Part shown: one piece after another, positions 1 to 10,972 of the stretch | Layout: every line of letters begins with the position of its first letter | Numbering within the stretch: position 1 is the first letter of the stretch | Origin: Okapia johnstoni | Taxonomy: Eukaryota; Chordata; Mammalia; Artiodactyla; Giraffidae | Assembly: GCA_024291935.2 (NCBI GenBank) | Contig: CM044312.1 | Coordinates: 74,977,001-75,041,000, forward strand | Length of the DNA stretch: 64,000 bases | Direction of reading: 5' to 3' | Translations under genes and position numbers: made by a program | The notes under the pieces: model-generated | What the model saw: the letters and a program-made list of their open reading frames with translations, nothing else | Database searches by the model: none | Told to the model about the DNA's origin: nothing

Positions 1-824
1 CTTGTTGAGAATGTAAATTGGTGCAGCCACTATGAAAAGCAGTATAGAGTTTCCTCCAAACACCAAGACAAAAAAAAAAAACAAACCCAAAACTATGACA
101 TGATTAAGCAATTCCATTTTTGATTATATCCTGAAGAAAATAAAAACAAGAATTTGAAAAAAACACATGCCCAACAAAGATCATAGCAGCATTATATACA
201 ACAGCCAATATATGGAAACAAATTAAGAGTCCATCAAAAGCTGAACGGATGCAGAAGACGCTAGATACACACACACACACACACACACACAGAGGTATAT
301 TACAAAGCTATAAAAATGGATGAAATTTTCCCACTAAAAGAAACACAAATGACCTAGAAATAAACACAGTAAGTGAAGTAAGTCAACTACAGAAAAAGAC
401 AAATACCATATGATATAACTGACACGTGGAAAATAAAAATTGATGCCAATGAACTATATTTGCAAAACAAAAAGAGACCCACAGATTTAGAAAACAGGCT
501 TAGGGTGAACAACGGAGAAAGGCGGACAGGATATTAAGTAAGGAGGTTGCAACTAACAAATACACATGAATATACATAACCTAGGTAATAAACAAGGACT
601 GGAAAAGCCACTGGAAAAATCTATTCAATATAGGAATAAGCTACATGGAAAAAGAAAATGAAAAATAGTAGATGTATGTCTCCATATAAATAAATCAAAC
701 TGCTATACACCTAAAAAAAAACCCCACAAAAGCCTAAAACAAGTATAATCCAAAAAAAAGTATACTCCAATATACAATATAATATAAAACTGAAGTTAAC
801 AACAACATTAAAACAAAAAACAAC
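1..824 (+). mobile_element. L1 ORF2 end/3'UTR part of the first array unit
   Basis: The sequence begins inside the block corresponding to 'TTGGTGGGAATGTAAATTGGTGCAGCC' of the L1 ORF2 end (seen at 7-30) and continues through the ATTAAGAGTCCATC-like and AAGTGAAGTAAGTCA motifs (about 211-386). It ends in the L1 3'UTR with an A-rich tail near 790-830. It is decayed and has no open frame. It leads directly into G1, which is the array junction. Confidence 0.75.
267..291. repeat. (CA)n microsatellite
   Basis: About 12 uninterrupted AC dinucleotides lie inside the L1-derived segment. Confidence 0.95.
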
Positions 825-1428
825 AAAAAGAATGCCTACAATAATTCTTCCTGCATAGGAATCCCAGGCTCGTTCATATTCTGGAGACTCATCAGACTTG
901 CTTCCCAAGGCAGCACTGCCATGGAGCTGAGGGACTGGGCAGGATGTGCCAGTTTATAGACTCCCCTGGCACCTGCAGTGCCTGGTCCCCACTGAAAGGG
1001 CAACAGTCACTCCAGGATGATTCAGGACCTACAGCAGTTAAACCAAGCATAAGGCACCCAAAGAATGGTGGATGCTCGGGGCCCAAAGAGCATTGAAAAG
1101 TCACCTGGTCCCAAGGACTCCTGATGTTGGGGGTCCCACCTCCAGGCTCTTTCCTAAAACTCACTGAACCTGTGGCGGAAAGAAACCTCAGGACATCATT
1201 GGCAGGTCTCGGACTTGATAGAAGGGTGTACTTTAAAGGGGAAGAAGAAATGAGCCGAAAGATCTCGAGTGTCTGTTTTCTCACCCTCCACTCTCATTTA
1301 AAACCCTGGAAAAGAACTGTCACCAAGGTTCAGGTTACCCAACACCCTGAGTGGGTGAAGAAATCCTGCCACCTGGTGGACATATTTGAGAACTACAACT
1401 TAAAACCCAAAGTCTATGGGCATTTACT
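825..1428 (+). repeat. G1, first copy of the G segment
   Basis: This GC-richer block matches G6 (8640-9240) through landmarks such as GGCACCCAAAG, AGTCACCTGGT, TTGGGGGTCCCACCTCCA and AGAACTACAACTT. It is cut near its 3' end by the BovB at 1429 and its linker resumes at 2478. Frames run on both strands (130 aa on minus, 129 aa on plus), but the two overlap and do not look like a protein family. Confidence 0.7.
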
Positions 1429-2477
1429 GGAAAATTCTGAAAGAGGTGGGAATACCAGACCATCTGACCTGTCTCTTGAGAAACCTGTATGCAGGTCAGG
1501 AAGCAACAGTTAGAACTGGACATGGAACAACACACTGGTTCCAGATAGGAAAAGGAGTACGTCAAGGCTGTATATTGTCACCCTGCTTATTTAACTTATA
1601 TGCAGAGTACATCATGAGAAATGCTGGGCTGGAAAAAACACAAGCTGGAATCAAGATCGCCAGGAGAAATATCAATAACCTCAGATATGCAGATGACACC
1701 ACCCTTATGGCAGAAAGTGAAGAAGAACTAAAGAGCCTCTTGATGAAAGTGAAAGAGGAGAGTGAAAAAGTTGGCTTAAAGCTCAACATTCAGAAAACTA
1801 AGATCATGGCATCTGGTCCCATCACTTCATGGCAAATAGATGGGGAAACAGTGGAAACAGTGGCTGACTTTATTTTTGGGGGCTCCAAAATCACTGCTGA
1901 TTTCATGGTGATTGCAGCCATGAAATTATAAGACACTTACTCCTTGGAAGGAAGGTTATAGCCAACCTATATAGCATATTTAAAAGCAGAGACATTACTT
2001 TGCCAACAAAAGTCCGTCTAGTCAAGGCTATGGTTTTTCCAGTGGTCATGTATGGATGTGAGAGTTGGATGGTGAAGAAAGCTGAGCGCTGCAGAATTGA
2101 TGCTTTTGAACTGTGGTGTTGGAGAAGACTCTTCAGAGTCCCTTGGACTGCAAGGAGATCCAACTAGTCCATCCTAAAGGAGATCAATCCTGGGTGTTCA
2201 TTGGAAGGACTGATATTGAAGCTGAAACTACAATACTTTGGCCACCTCATGCGAAGAGTTGACTCATTGGAAAAGACCCTAATGCTGGGTAGGATTGGGG
2301 GTAGGGGGAGAAGGGGACGACAGAGGATGAGATGGTTGGATGGCATCACCAACGCGATGGACATGGGTTTGGGTAGACTCCGGGAGTTGGTGATGGACAG
2401 GGAGGCCTGGCGTGCTGCTATTCATGGGGTCACAAAGAGTTGGACACGACTGAGCGACTGGATTGAACTGAACTGAG
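1429..2477 (+). mobile_element. BovB (RTE) LINE, 5'-truncated, with target-site duplication
   Basis: The insert starts in the reverse transcriptase (GGAAAATTCTGAAAGAGG) and ends in the tail GATTGAACTGAACTGA. It is flanked by GGGCATTTACT (1418-1428) and GGGCGTTTACT (2478-2488), an 11-bp duplication with one mismatch. The plus frame 1416-1931 shows RT motifs (GCILSPCLFNLYAEYI, and YADD at 1686-1697). It breaks near 1905, where a small insertion and then a stop interrupt it. A further frame 2201-2476 gives the C-terminal tail. The reverse transcriptase is therefore inactive. Confidence 0.93.
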
Positions 2478-2497
2478 GGGCGTTTACTATTCCCAAG

Positions 2498-2872
2498 CTC
2501 AGTTCAGGACTCTTTGCAACCCCATGGACTGTGCAGCACACCAGGCCTCCCTGTCTATCACCAACTCCCCAAGTTTACTCAAACTCATGTCCATTGAGTC
2601 GGTGATGACATCCAATCATCTCATCCTCTGTTGTCCCCTTCTCCTGCTGCCTTCCATCTTTCCCAGCATCAGGGTCTTTTCAAATGAGTCAGTTCTTCAC
2701 ATCATGTGGCCAAAGTATTGGAGCTTTAGCTTCAGCATCAATCCTTCCAATGAATATTCAGGACTGATTCCCTTTAGGATGGACTGGTTGGATCTCCTTG
2801 CAGTCCAGGGGACTCTCAAGAGTCTTCTCCAACAGCACAGTTCAAAAGCATCAATTCTTCCATGCTCAGCAA
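2498..2872 (-). mobile_element. BovB 3' end, antisense
   Basis: The reverse complement of the BovB 3' end is visible as CACCAACTCCC, CATCCTCTGTTGTCCCCTTC, TGGCCAAAGTATTGGAG and CTGGTTGGATCTCCTTGCAG. It sits 20 bp after the sense BovB, so the two form an inverted pair with a very short spacer. The 362-bp plus frame here is a shadow of the antisense RT tail. Confidence 0.9.
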
Positions 2873-3362
2873 GGGGATACAAATGATACATGTCCTGAGG
2901 GAATGTTCTGTGGGTAGGTAATCCAAACAATGTTGAGTAAACGGCACACATTAGGGAAGCCACCAGAAAAGGTAAACTTGACAAAAAAAAGTATAAAACA
3001 TAAAATAAGAAAGGACACACAGAAAGTAGTATCTCCTTCAAACAAAAACAGACTAATTGATTTCTAAAGCAAATTTTGGTGAACGAAAAGAAATCCACTT
3101 GACTTACAAGAAAAATTACAAAGTGAGTGTTCCAATAAACTCAAATCGCTACAGCTGACAACAGGAAGAACCTCCTGTAAACCACAGGAAACTCTAGTCA
3201 CTATGCTACTATTTAATATGGAGTAAACTCTGAAAGACATTCAGGTTGAATAAATATGCCTGAATTCAGCTATCTTATACCTAAAAGTAATGTAACACTT
3301 TTAATCACTGGAGAACAATATAATGTAAACATTAGGTGAAAACAGAGAAAAAAAGAGAGATT
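2873..3362 (+). repeat. Array linker and shortened L1 3'UTR
   Basis: The linker landmarks TGTTCTGTGGGTAGGTAAT and GGCACACATTAGGGAAGCCACC are followed by a jump directly to the L1 3'UTR (CTTCAAACAAAAACAGACTAATTG). The ORF2-end portion present in other units is missing. The same jump occurs at 5036-5565. Confidence 0.65.
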
Positions 3363-3550
3363 CCACCCCGAAAAGTCGACCAAGGAAAAAGATCCTTTTC
3401 TGATTCCTGCAGAACCAGAAGTCTATTTTTCCTACACAAGACTGGCGTGGGGCTGAGGAACCTGGCCAAGATATGCCCGCATAAGGCCCCATCGCATCGA
3501 CAGTGCCTGGTCCCCTCTGCATGTGGGACAACATGCCCAGGAGCAGTGGG
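3363..3550 (+). repeat. G2, shortened copy of the G segment
   Basis: Only the first ~190 bp of G is present (CAAGACTGGCGTGGGGCTGA, CGACAGTGCCTGGTCCCC). It ends at GGGGCACTAAC and joins L1 directly. G4 has the same truncation and the same joint (CATCACTAAC). Confidence 0.65.
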
Positions 3551-4394
3551 GCACTAACAACTCGAGACATACAAACATAAACAAAAACCAGGTTTTAATT
3601 GGCACTGATCAGAAAGGCCAAGTGAAATATGGGTAAGATGAATTCGCAGAGGAGATGCAGGAAAATGGGAACCCTGATTGGAGTTCAGAGCACTGGACTT
3701 GGTCCCGGGTTGTATGAGACCACTGCAGGTGGTCTCAACACCCAGGCATCAACAGGGAGTGGTTCATAGGATCACTGCATACCGAGTTTGAGGAAATATT
3801 TGGAGAAAACCATAGTCGAATGACAGACTCCAGCCTTCTGTGCAGAAGTAATTGCAATCGTCGAAAACACACAACCATCAGAAAGTCCATGGTGGCATGA
3901 ATTGAGGGAAAAAACGTGTAATACATAGAGTGAAGAATCCTCTGATCCATGGAAAGGAATGGAATATCGACACCAGCAGCCACTTGATTTCATTTGCACC
4001 AGATCATATGAAAGGACGTCGATCAGGTGGAGAAAGAAAGCAATACGTAAAGTCATCACTGAGAGGTTGAACCTAACATTTGGTGCACATAAAATACACC
4101 CTTCAAACAGAAACAGACACACTGATGGAGAATCAAATTCGCGGTGACCATGGAGGACATCTGGCTGGGAATGGGGATAAATGAGAAGGCTGGGTGGACA
4201 TGCACACTCCTGTACCTGAAGGACTGAATCCACAAACCTCTGTCAACCATGGGAACCTCTACTCAGCACAGTAAATGTCTGCATGGGGAAAGAATCTGAA
4301 AGACACCAAAGATTTGCCCATATTACTGAATCAGGCTGCGGTACACCTAAACAAGCCAAACATCGTGAAATAACTGGTGATCAATAGAATCCCG
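3551..4394 (+). mobile_element. L1 ORF2 end/3'UTR, array copy
   Basis: Recognisable L1 steps occur in order: GAGACATACAAACATAAAC, CTGATCAGAAAGGCC, GAGAAAACCATAGTCG, AGTCCATGGTGGCATGAAT, TTCAAACAGAAACAGACAC and CGGTACACCTAAACAAGCC. No open frame survives. This copy has kept more CpG dinucleotides than the L1 parts of later units. Confidence 0.7.
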
Positions 4395-5035
4395 ATGGTG
4401 GGTTAAAGGACAAAAGGAGAAAGAAAAAAGAAAAAAGGGGGCCGCCTGGACAAACCTGGCCCAAGGATACCCGAGATGGTACCCGTCCGTGGGAAAGGAG
4501 CGGCCTTGTTTCCCTAGACAGAACTGGGCTGGGCCAGAGGGTGTGCCACCCAAGAGGGTCCCAGGAGATGTGGAGGGCCGGCTGGACGGGGACCTCTCCC
4601 CGGCATTGGGGCGGAAGAGGCAGCCACTAATGCTTATGGCACCCGGGGATCACGGATGCTTAAGTCCTAAGACCTGGAAAAGTCACCTGGTCTCGAGGAC
4701 TTTTTCTCTTAGGGGTCCCATCTCGAGCCGCCTACTTGAGCCTCAGTGAACTTAAGACCGAAAGAAACCCCCCGGGCACTTTTGCCACGGCCAGGATTGA
4801 TCGGCAGTGTGCTTTTTGACCCAAAACACATAGCAGCGCAGAGCACTTCAGGGGGCTGTTCTCCCACCATCTGCTCTGATTTCCACTGCAGGAAGAGGCC
4901 TGGCTCCAAGAGTCTGCATCTTCCAGGACTGGCCGCGTGGTTGAAGGACTGCTGCCTTCTTGTGGACACTATTGGGAACTACAACTTGGAAAGCAATGTT
5001 GGGGCCATTTCCGAGTCACAAAGCCTGTGAAGATT
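4395..5035 (+). repeat. G3, CpG-rich copy of the G segment
   Basis: This is a full-length G copy: CCTTGTTTCCCTAGACAG, AAAAGTCACCTGGTC, GGGGGCTGTTCTCCCACCAT and GGGAACTACAACTTGGAAA. I count about 22 CpG by eye over roughly 590 bp, against about 7 in G5. It therefore resembles a small CpG island. The minus frame 4709-4969 and plus frames at 4489 and 4746 are by-products of the high GC content. Confidence 0.68.
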
Positions 5036-5565
5036 TAAATAATTATTTTTGTGTCCTGAAGTTTTGAGCTGCTGATATGAAGTCTAAACAACATTCAGTA
5101 ATCCAATCTGTTTGAGGAAGGCACCCTAAAATGGTAAACTTTACACACAGTCCTTTTCAAAAAAGAAAAAAATTAAGACAGAATTATGTATCTCTTTCAA
5201 ACTAAAACAGACTGATAGATTTACAAAGAAAATTCATGCTGACTAGAAAAGTCATCTACTTGAGTGCCAAGGCAGGTAGGAGATTGGATTTCTATACACA
5301 CTCAAATAGCTACAATAGACAATCAAGAAGGACCTACTGTACACCACAGGAAACTCGAGCCACTATAGTACTATTGTATATGGGTTAAGAATCTGAAAAA
5401 TACTCCAGATTTACTATTTATAACTAAACTTATAACTTATAAACTTATAACTAAATCCAGCTATTTTTATGCCTAAAAGAAATAGAATAAGTTGAAGTCA
5501 TCATGGACAATATCATTGAAAAATTAGATGAAAGAGGAGAAAAAAAGAAATAAAGCAATTCCGCT
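5036..5565 (+). repeat. Array linker and shortened L1 3'UTR, second dimer
   Basis: The structure matches 2873-3362: linker (GAGGAAGGCACCCTAAAATGG), then a jump to the L1 3'UTR (CTTTCAAACTAAAACAGACTG), then CACAGGAAACTCGAGCCACTA. The shared breakpoint ties the two dimers together. Confidence 0.65.
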
Positions 5566-5770
5566 ATAATAAACCCCGGCTAAGGAAATCCATGCTTTCC
5601 TGATGAAGACCTGGAAGCCTGAATGAGTCCTGTGGACTTAGAAGCCTATTTTTCTTAGGCAAGAATGGCTTGGGCTTGGGGAAGCTGGGCACGATTATGC
5701 CTGCAAATATTTTCTCCTGGGATGGACAGTGCGTGGGGACAACATCCCCAGGATCAGTGCATCACTAACG
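5566..5770 (+). repeat. G4, shortened copy of the G segment
   Basis: It carries CTATTTTTCTTAGGCAAG, GGGACAACATCCCCAGGA and the terminal CATCACTAAC. It matches G2 in extent and in its joint with L1. Confidence 0.65.
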
Positions 5771-6590
5771 AGTAGAGACATGCAAATCTAAACAAAATCC
5801 AGGTATTAATTGTCACTGATCAGAGAGGCCACAGGAAATCTGTCTATGATGAAGAATCCCAAGAGTGAGTGTGGGAAAATGTGAATTCTGACTCTGTGTT
5901 CAAGGCATTGGAAATTGGTCACAGTGTGTATGGGACCGCTACGGGTATCCCACAGAACACGAAACGGACAGGTACCTATAGTCTGTGCATCCCAAGTTTG
6001 AGGATATATTTAGAGAAAACTACTGTTGGAAAAGGCACGAACTCCAACCTTTGCTGCAGCCTTAATTACACTCACTAAGACACACCAGAATGTCCATGGT
6101 GGGAAGTAATGAGGAAACGTTGTAAAGATAAAGAATCTTCTGAGCCATGGAAAGGAATGAAACAGTGACACTTGCAGCAGCATGACTGCACATGCAGATG
6201 GTCAAACAAAAGGACTTCCATCAGGTAGAGAAAAACAGATACCCAAGATGATCACTGATAAGTAGAAACTAAATATGGTACCAATGAAGTACGTCTTTCA
6301 GACAAGAGATTCACTGAATTAGAAATTAACTTCATGGTGAGACAAAATAAATCCGGTTGGGTTCCACACAAATTGGGAGGTTGCTGTTGACATGTACACT
6401 CATATACCTGGAATACTTAACAAGAAGGACCTCCTGTAAACCACAGGAAACTCAAAACACAGTACCATTCTAATTGGGAAAAAAAATCTAAAAAATACTA
6501 CCCTTTGTCTCCATATAAGTGAATGAATCTGCTATATACCAAAAAAAAAAAAAATCCAAATTGGTGAAATAATTATAGTTCAGTATATTA
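5771..6590 (+). mobile_element. L1 ORF2 end/3'UTR, array copy
   Basis: It starts at GTAGAGACATGCAAATC and passes TCAGAGAGGCCACAGG, TTAGAGAAAACTACTGTTGG, AAAGGACTTCCATCAGG and CAAGAAGGACCTCC to an A-rich tail at 6541-6593. It is decayed and non-coding. Confidence 0.7.
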
Positions 6591-7200
6591 AAAAAGCGTT
6601 GCCATCCCTGACAACTGAGCCACCTTGTTTCCTTAGTCAGGACTCTCATTGGGGTTGAGGGACCTTGGCAAGATGTTCTACCAAAGAGATCCCATGGGAC
6701 CCACTGGGCTTGGAACCCTTCGGACAGGTGACAATCTCTGAGGGATCAGTGGAAAAGCCTGGGAGCTAATAAAGCCTAGTGCACCCGAGGATTCTGGTTC
6801 CTCTATGCCCTGAGACCTTTGAAAACTCTTCTAGTCTTTAGGGCTTTTGGTGCTAAGTGACCCACCTCAGGCCTCCTCATTTGACTCACTGAACCTATGA
6901 CCCAAAGAAACCACTGGACATCTTTTGCACGCCTTGGCCTTACCACTGGTATATTTTTAAAGGGAAAACACGTAAAGGGCCAAAAGACTTCGGGGGGCTG
7001 TTCTCCCATGGTCCATTCTTGTTTACAACACAGAAAGGGGATTGCCTGCCTGCAGGGCCTTGTGTCTCCCTGCAATAGGAGGGGAGGTTTTAGAGATTCT
7101 GCCCCCTTGTGGAAATATGTGGGAACTACAACTTGGAAACCAGGGTCTAAGTGCATTTTTCATTCAGAAAGCTGTGGAAATGTCGGTTATACCTGAGCTT
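6591..7200 (+). repeat. G5, full copy of the G segment
   Basis: Landmarks are CACCTTGTTTCCTTAGTCAG, GTGACAATCTCTGAGG, GGGGGGCTGTTCTCCCATGG and GGGAACTACAACTTGGAAAC. It is CpG-poor. Frames of 99-117 aa occur on both strands and overlap each other; I treat them as chance. Confidence 0.68.
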
Positions 7201-7354
7201 TAAGAATGTCCTGTGGTAGAAAATAGAAACAAAAGTCACTAAAGGGCACAGTTTTGAGAAGCCACCTACAAATCACAAGATTCAAATAGCCTTGTTTTTA
7301 AAAAAATGGACACAGAAAGGTGCTTAAGTTTGCTTAGCAGCAAAAGGGAAAATG

Positions 7355-7520
7355 TCTGCTGCTCAGTTGTCTGGACTGCAGCCCGCCCGGCTCCTCTGTC
7401 CGTGGAATTCTCCAGGTAAGAATACTGGAGTGCCTTTCCCTTCTCCAAAGGATCTTCCCGACCCAGGGTTCGAACTCAGGTCTTCTACATTTCATGCGGA
7501 TTGTTCACTGTCTGAACTAC
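7355..7520 (-). mobile_element. Bov-tA SINE, antisense
   Basis: Antisense Bov-tA motifs are CTCCAGGTAAGAATACTGGA and GACCCAGGGTTCGAACTCAG. It lies at the start of the L1 part of the unit, which resumes at TAGAGAAATGC. Confidence 0.85.
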
Positions 7521-8324
7521 TAGAGAAATGCAAATCTAAACAAGAACCATGTATACCTTGGAACTGATCAGAGAGGCCATGATAAAAATGTCTAGAAAGA
7601 AAATTACAGGAGAGGATGTGGACAAAAAAGGAATCCTGGCAAGCTATTTGGGGCACTGGTAATGGTAACATCCACTATGAGAATACTATGGAGTTTCGTT
7701 AAAAAACTGAAAATAGAGCTACGTATGATCCAGACATGCCGCTTTTGGGCATATATCCAAATAAAGCCATAGTTGGAAAAGTCACAAGGGCGCCAACCTT
7801 CACTGTGGCCTTATTTATAATAGCCATAATAGGCAAGCAGCACAATATCCATGGCCGGATTCATTTTGGAGAAATATTATATATATAGAGGGCATATTAC
7901 TCAGCCACAAAAATAATGAAATAATGACACTTGCAGCCCTATGAATTCCCTTGCTGATGATCATACTAGTTGAAGTAGATCAAGTATAGAAAGATATAAC
8001 ATAAGACATCAATGATAGGTGGAAACTAAAAATTGGTACAAATGAGCTCCATTTTTCAAACAGATTTCAAAAAATGAATTTATGTTGATCAGAAAAGAAA
8101 GGTAGGTGGGTGTCTGGAGAAATTAGGAGTTTTGGATCAACATACATAGGCTGTCATGTACAATACATAATCAAGAATGCCCTATTGCAAACTACAGAAA
8201 ACAAGACTCAACACTGTAATAACCTGTAGGGGGAAAGAATCTGAAAAAAACAGTAGAAATATGTCTCCATATACCTGAATCCATCTTCTGTAATCCTAGA
8301 ACAAACACAACACTGTAAAACAAC

Positions 8325-8592
8325 TCTGCTGCTGCTAAGTCGCTTCAGTCGTGTCCGACTCTGTGCGACCCCGTAGACGGCAGCCCACCAGGCTCCCCCG
8401 TCCCTGGGATTCTCCAGGCAAGAACACTAGAGTGGGCCGCCATTTCCTTCTCCAGTGCATGAAAGTGAAAAGTGAAGTCGCTCAGTCGTGTCCGACTCTT
8501 AGTGACCCCCTGGACTGCAGCCTACCAGGCTCCTCCATCCATGGGATTTTCCAGGCAAGAGTACTGGAGTGGGGTGCCATCGCCTTCTCTAG
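8325..8592 (-). mobile_element. Bov-A2 dimeric SINE, antisense
   Basis: Two monomers are visible (GTCGCTTCAGTCGTGTCCG... and GTCGCTCAGTCGTGTCCG...), joined by CATGAAAGTGAAAAGTGAAG. It interrupts the L1 terminus just before the A-rich tail. Confidence 0.92.
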
Positions 8593-8639
8593 TCAAATAT
8601 AGTTTTAAAATGAAGTTAAATTACATGAAAAAAAAAAAA

Positions 8640-9240
8640 TAGGAATGCTTTCTCTATTCTTCTTGGGCCATAGGAAATCATGCTTGTTCACATCCTTGAA
8701 GCCTGAGCAGCTTTGTTTTCCAAGGCGGGACTGGTATGGTGCTGAGGGAGCAGGGCAGGATATGTTAGTAAATGAGCTCCTATTGGACTTGTAGTGCCTA
8801 TTCACCTCTGGATGGGTGACAGTCTCTAAGATCATTTGGGATCTCTGGCAGCAAAACCAAGGACAGTACACCCAAAGGATGTTGAACCCTCTGGGCCCAA
8901 AGAGCTCTGAAGAGTCACCTGGTGCCTATGACTCCTGGAGTTGGGGGTCCCACCTCCACCTTCTTTAGACTCATTGCACCTATGGCCAAAAGCACCCGCG
9001 GGACATTGGCAGTCCTTGGACTTGTCGAGAGGGTGTCCTTTTTTGGGGAAGAAGTAAAGAGACACAAGATCTGGGGTATATATTCTACAGCAGTCCCTTC
9101 TCCTTTACAATCCAGGAAGAGGGTTTTCACAAAGGCTCTGGTTACCCCAGGAATGGGAAGTGAGGTTGAAAAAATTCTTCCACTTTGTAGACATCTTCCA
9201 GAACTACAACTTGAAAGCTAGTTCCTTGGGCTATTTTCCA
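8640..9240 (+). repeat. G6, full copy of the G segment
   Basis: This uninterrupted copy is a good reference for the unit: TTTTCCAAGGCGGGACTGG, AGAGTCACCTGGTGCC, GTTGGGGGTCCCACCTCCAC and GAACTACAACTTGAAAGC. It has no insertion inside. Confidence 0.72.
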
Positions 9241-10396
9241 TTCACAAGGCCTGAAGGGATGTAAAAGACACCTTAAATATCTTGCGAGTAGGTAACTGAA
9301 ACAGAATTCATTAAAGGGCACACTTTTAAGGAGCAACTCGCAAAAGGTAAAATTCACACACACTGTTTAAAAAAAGTAAAGGACACTGAAAGATGCTTGA
9401 GGTCACTTAGCAGTAGAGAAATGCAAATTGAAACAACAATGCCGTGTTACTTGTTACTGGCTGAAAGGCCACCATAAGGAATCCTACAAAGAAAAATTGC
9501 AGGAGAGAATGTGGATAAAAGGGAAATTTCACTTGATTTTTGTGGGACTGTATGTTGGTAACAGGCACTGAGAACAGTATGGAGGTTTCTTAAGAAAGTG
9601 AAAATAGAGGTACTATCTGATCTGGCCATCCACTCTTGGGTTCATCCAGAGAAAACCATAGTTGGTTACGACAAAGGACCCAAGTTTCACTTCAGCACTG
9701 TTTACAATAGCCAAAACAGGGAAACACCAAACTGCCCATGAAAAGTGAAAGTGAAGTCACTCAGTCGTGTCCGACTCTTTGAGAACCCGTGGACTGTAGC
9801 CTACCAGGCTCCTGCATCCGTGGGGTTCTCCAGGCAAGAATACTGGAGTGGGTTGCCATTTCCTTCTCCAGGGGATCTCAGATGCATCAATGGTGCGTAT
9901 ATAGAAGGGAATATTACTCTGCGATAAAAACAAATGAAATAACGCCATTTGCAACCACATAAGTTCACTTGCAGATGAACATACCTTGTGAAGTAGATCA
10001 GGTAGAGAAAGACAGTGTCATAACAAATCACTGAGAGAAGGAAACTAAAAATTACTACAAATGAACTACACTTTTCAAACAGAAACAGACTAATAGATTT
10101 AGAAAATAAACTTGTCATGACTATAGAGGAAATGTTGGTGGGTGTTGGAATAACTTAGGAGGTTTGGATTAATATATACACATTCAGGTGTATAAAATAG
10201 ATAATCAACAAGGACTTTTATAAAGTACGGGAAACCCTACTCAACAGAGTAATAATGTATATGGGAAAATAATCTGAAAAGTAGTAGATATATATCTACT
10301 TATAATTAAATCAATGTACTGTTTGTGTAAAATGCACACAGTGTTGTGCCATAAATGAAGTATATTGTAATATAAACTAAAGATTAAATTTAAAAA
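9241..10396 (+). mobile_element. Array linker and L1 ORF2 end/3'UTR
   Basis: The linker CATTAAAGGGCACAC is followed by L1 motifs GTAGAGAAATGCAAATTG, GAGAATGTGGATAAAAGG, GAGAAAACCATAGTTGG and CAAACAGAAACAGAC. It reaches the L1 terminus at about 10340-10396. A SINE sits at 9741-9878. Confidence 0.72.
9741..9878 (-). mobile_element. Bov-A/Bov-tA SINE fragment, antisense
   Basis: It contains CACTCAGTCGTGTCCGACTC and CTCCAGGCAAGAATACTGGA and ends at CTCCAGGGGATCT. It is inserted within the L1 part of the array. Confidence 0.88.
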
Positions 10397-10554
10397 ATGC
10401 CTATCTATTTTCCTCCTGTCTTGGCTCTCATCCCTGGAGCCTGAGTGTCCTCAGTTCCCAAGGCAGGACAGTTATGGGGCTAAGGGAGCTTGGAAGGAAA
10501 TGCCAGTAAGTGAACTGCCCCTGGACTATTAGTGCCTACTCTCCTCTGAAAGGT

Positions 10555-10641
10555 GGGTACCAAGTTGCTTTAGTCATGTCTGACTCTTTGTGACCCTGTG
10601 GACTATAGCCCGTCAGGCTTGCAATCTCCATATCCATGAGA
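10555..10641 (-). mobile_element. Bov-tA SINE fragment, antisense
   Basis: GTTGCTTTAGTCATGTCTGA and GTGACCCTGTGGACTATAGC identify it. It breaks off after GTCAGGCT. Confidence 0.75.
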
Positions 10642-10972
10642 ACTTCAATAGCTAATCCAATCCTATGCACCCAAAGGATGGTGGACTTTCTGGTCCTGAA
10701 GGGCTTTGGAAAGTAACCTTGTCTCCATATTTCCTGGTGCTTGGGTTCCTTCCTCTATCCCCCTACTTTGAGTTGCCCTACACAGGGACAACATCACCTT
10801 CAGAGAACAGCAGGGAACAGAGACAACAGCAGAGAAGACCTGTAGGAACTGTGATTTGTTCAGGATTAGGGGGTGAAGTGTAATGGAGAAGAAGTAATGA
10901 GACAGAAGCCCTTGAGTATTTGTTGTGATGCACTGCAGTCTCATTCACAACTTAGGAACATGCCTTTCCCTG

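Larger units (their letters stand above)
7201..8639 (+). mobile_element. Array linker and L1 ORF2 end/3'UTR with two SINE insertions
   Basis: The linker (AAAGGGCACAGTTTTGAGAA) leads to L1 motifs TAGAGAAATGCAAATC, GGGCATATATCCAAATAAAG and TGATAGGTGGAAACTAAAAAT, and to an A-rich tail at 8624-8640. It is pierced by SINEs at 7355-7520 and 8325-8592. Confidence 0.7.

Noticed and set aside
892..1513. Overlapping frames of ~130 aa on both strands of G1, with similar frames in G3, G5 and G6
   Set aside because: Both strands are open over the same bases, frames shift between copies, and no domain is visible. The similarity follows from the nucleotide homology of the G segments.
2524..2886. 120-aa plus-strand frame
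   Set aside because: It is the complement of the BovB RT tail; similar shadows occur at 11640-12242, 12995-13315 and 32173-32514.
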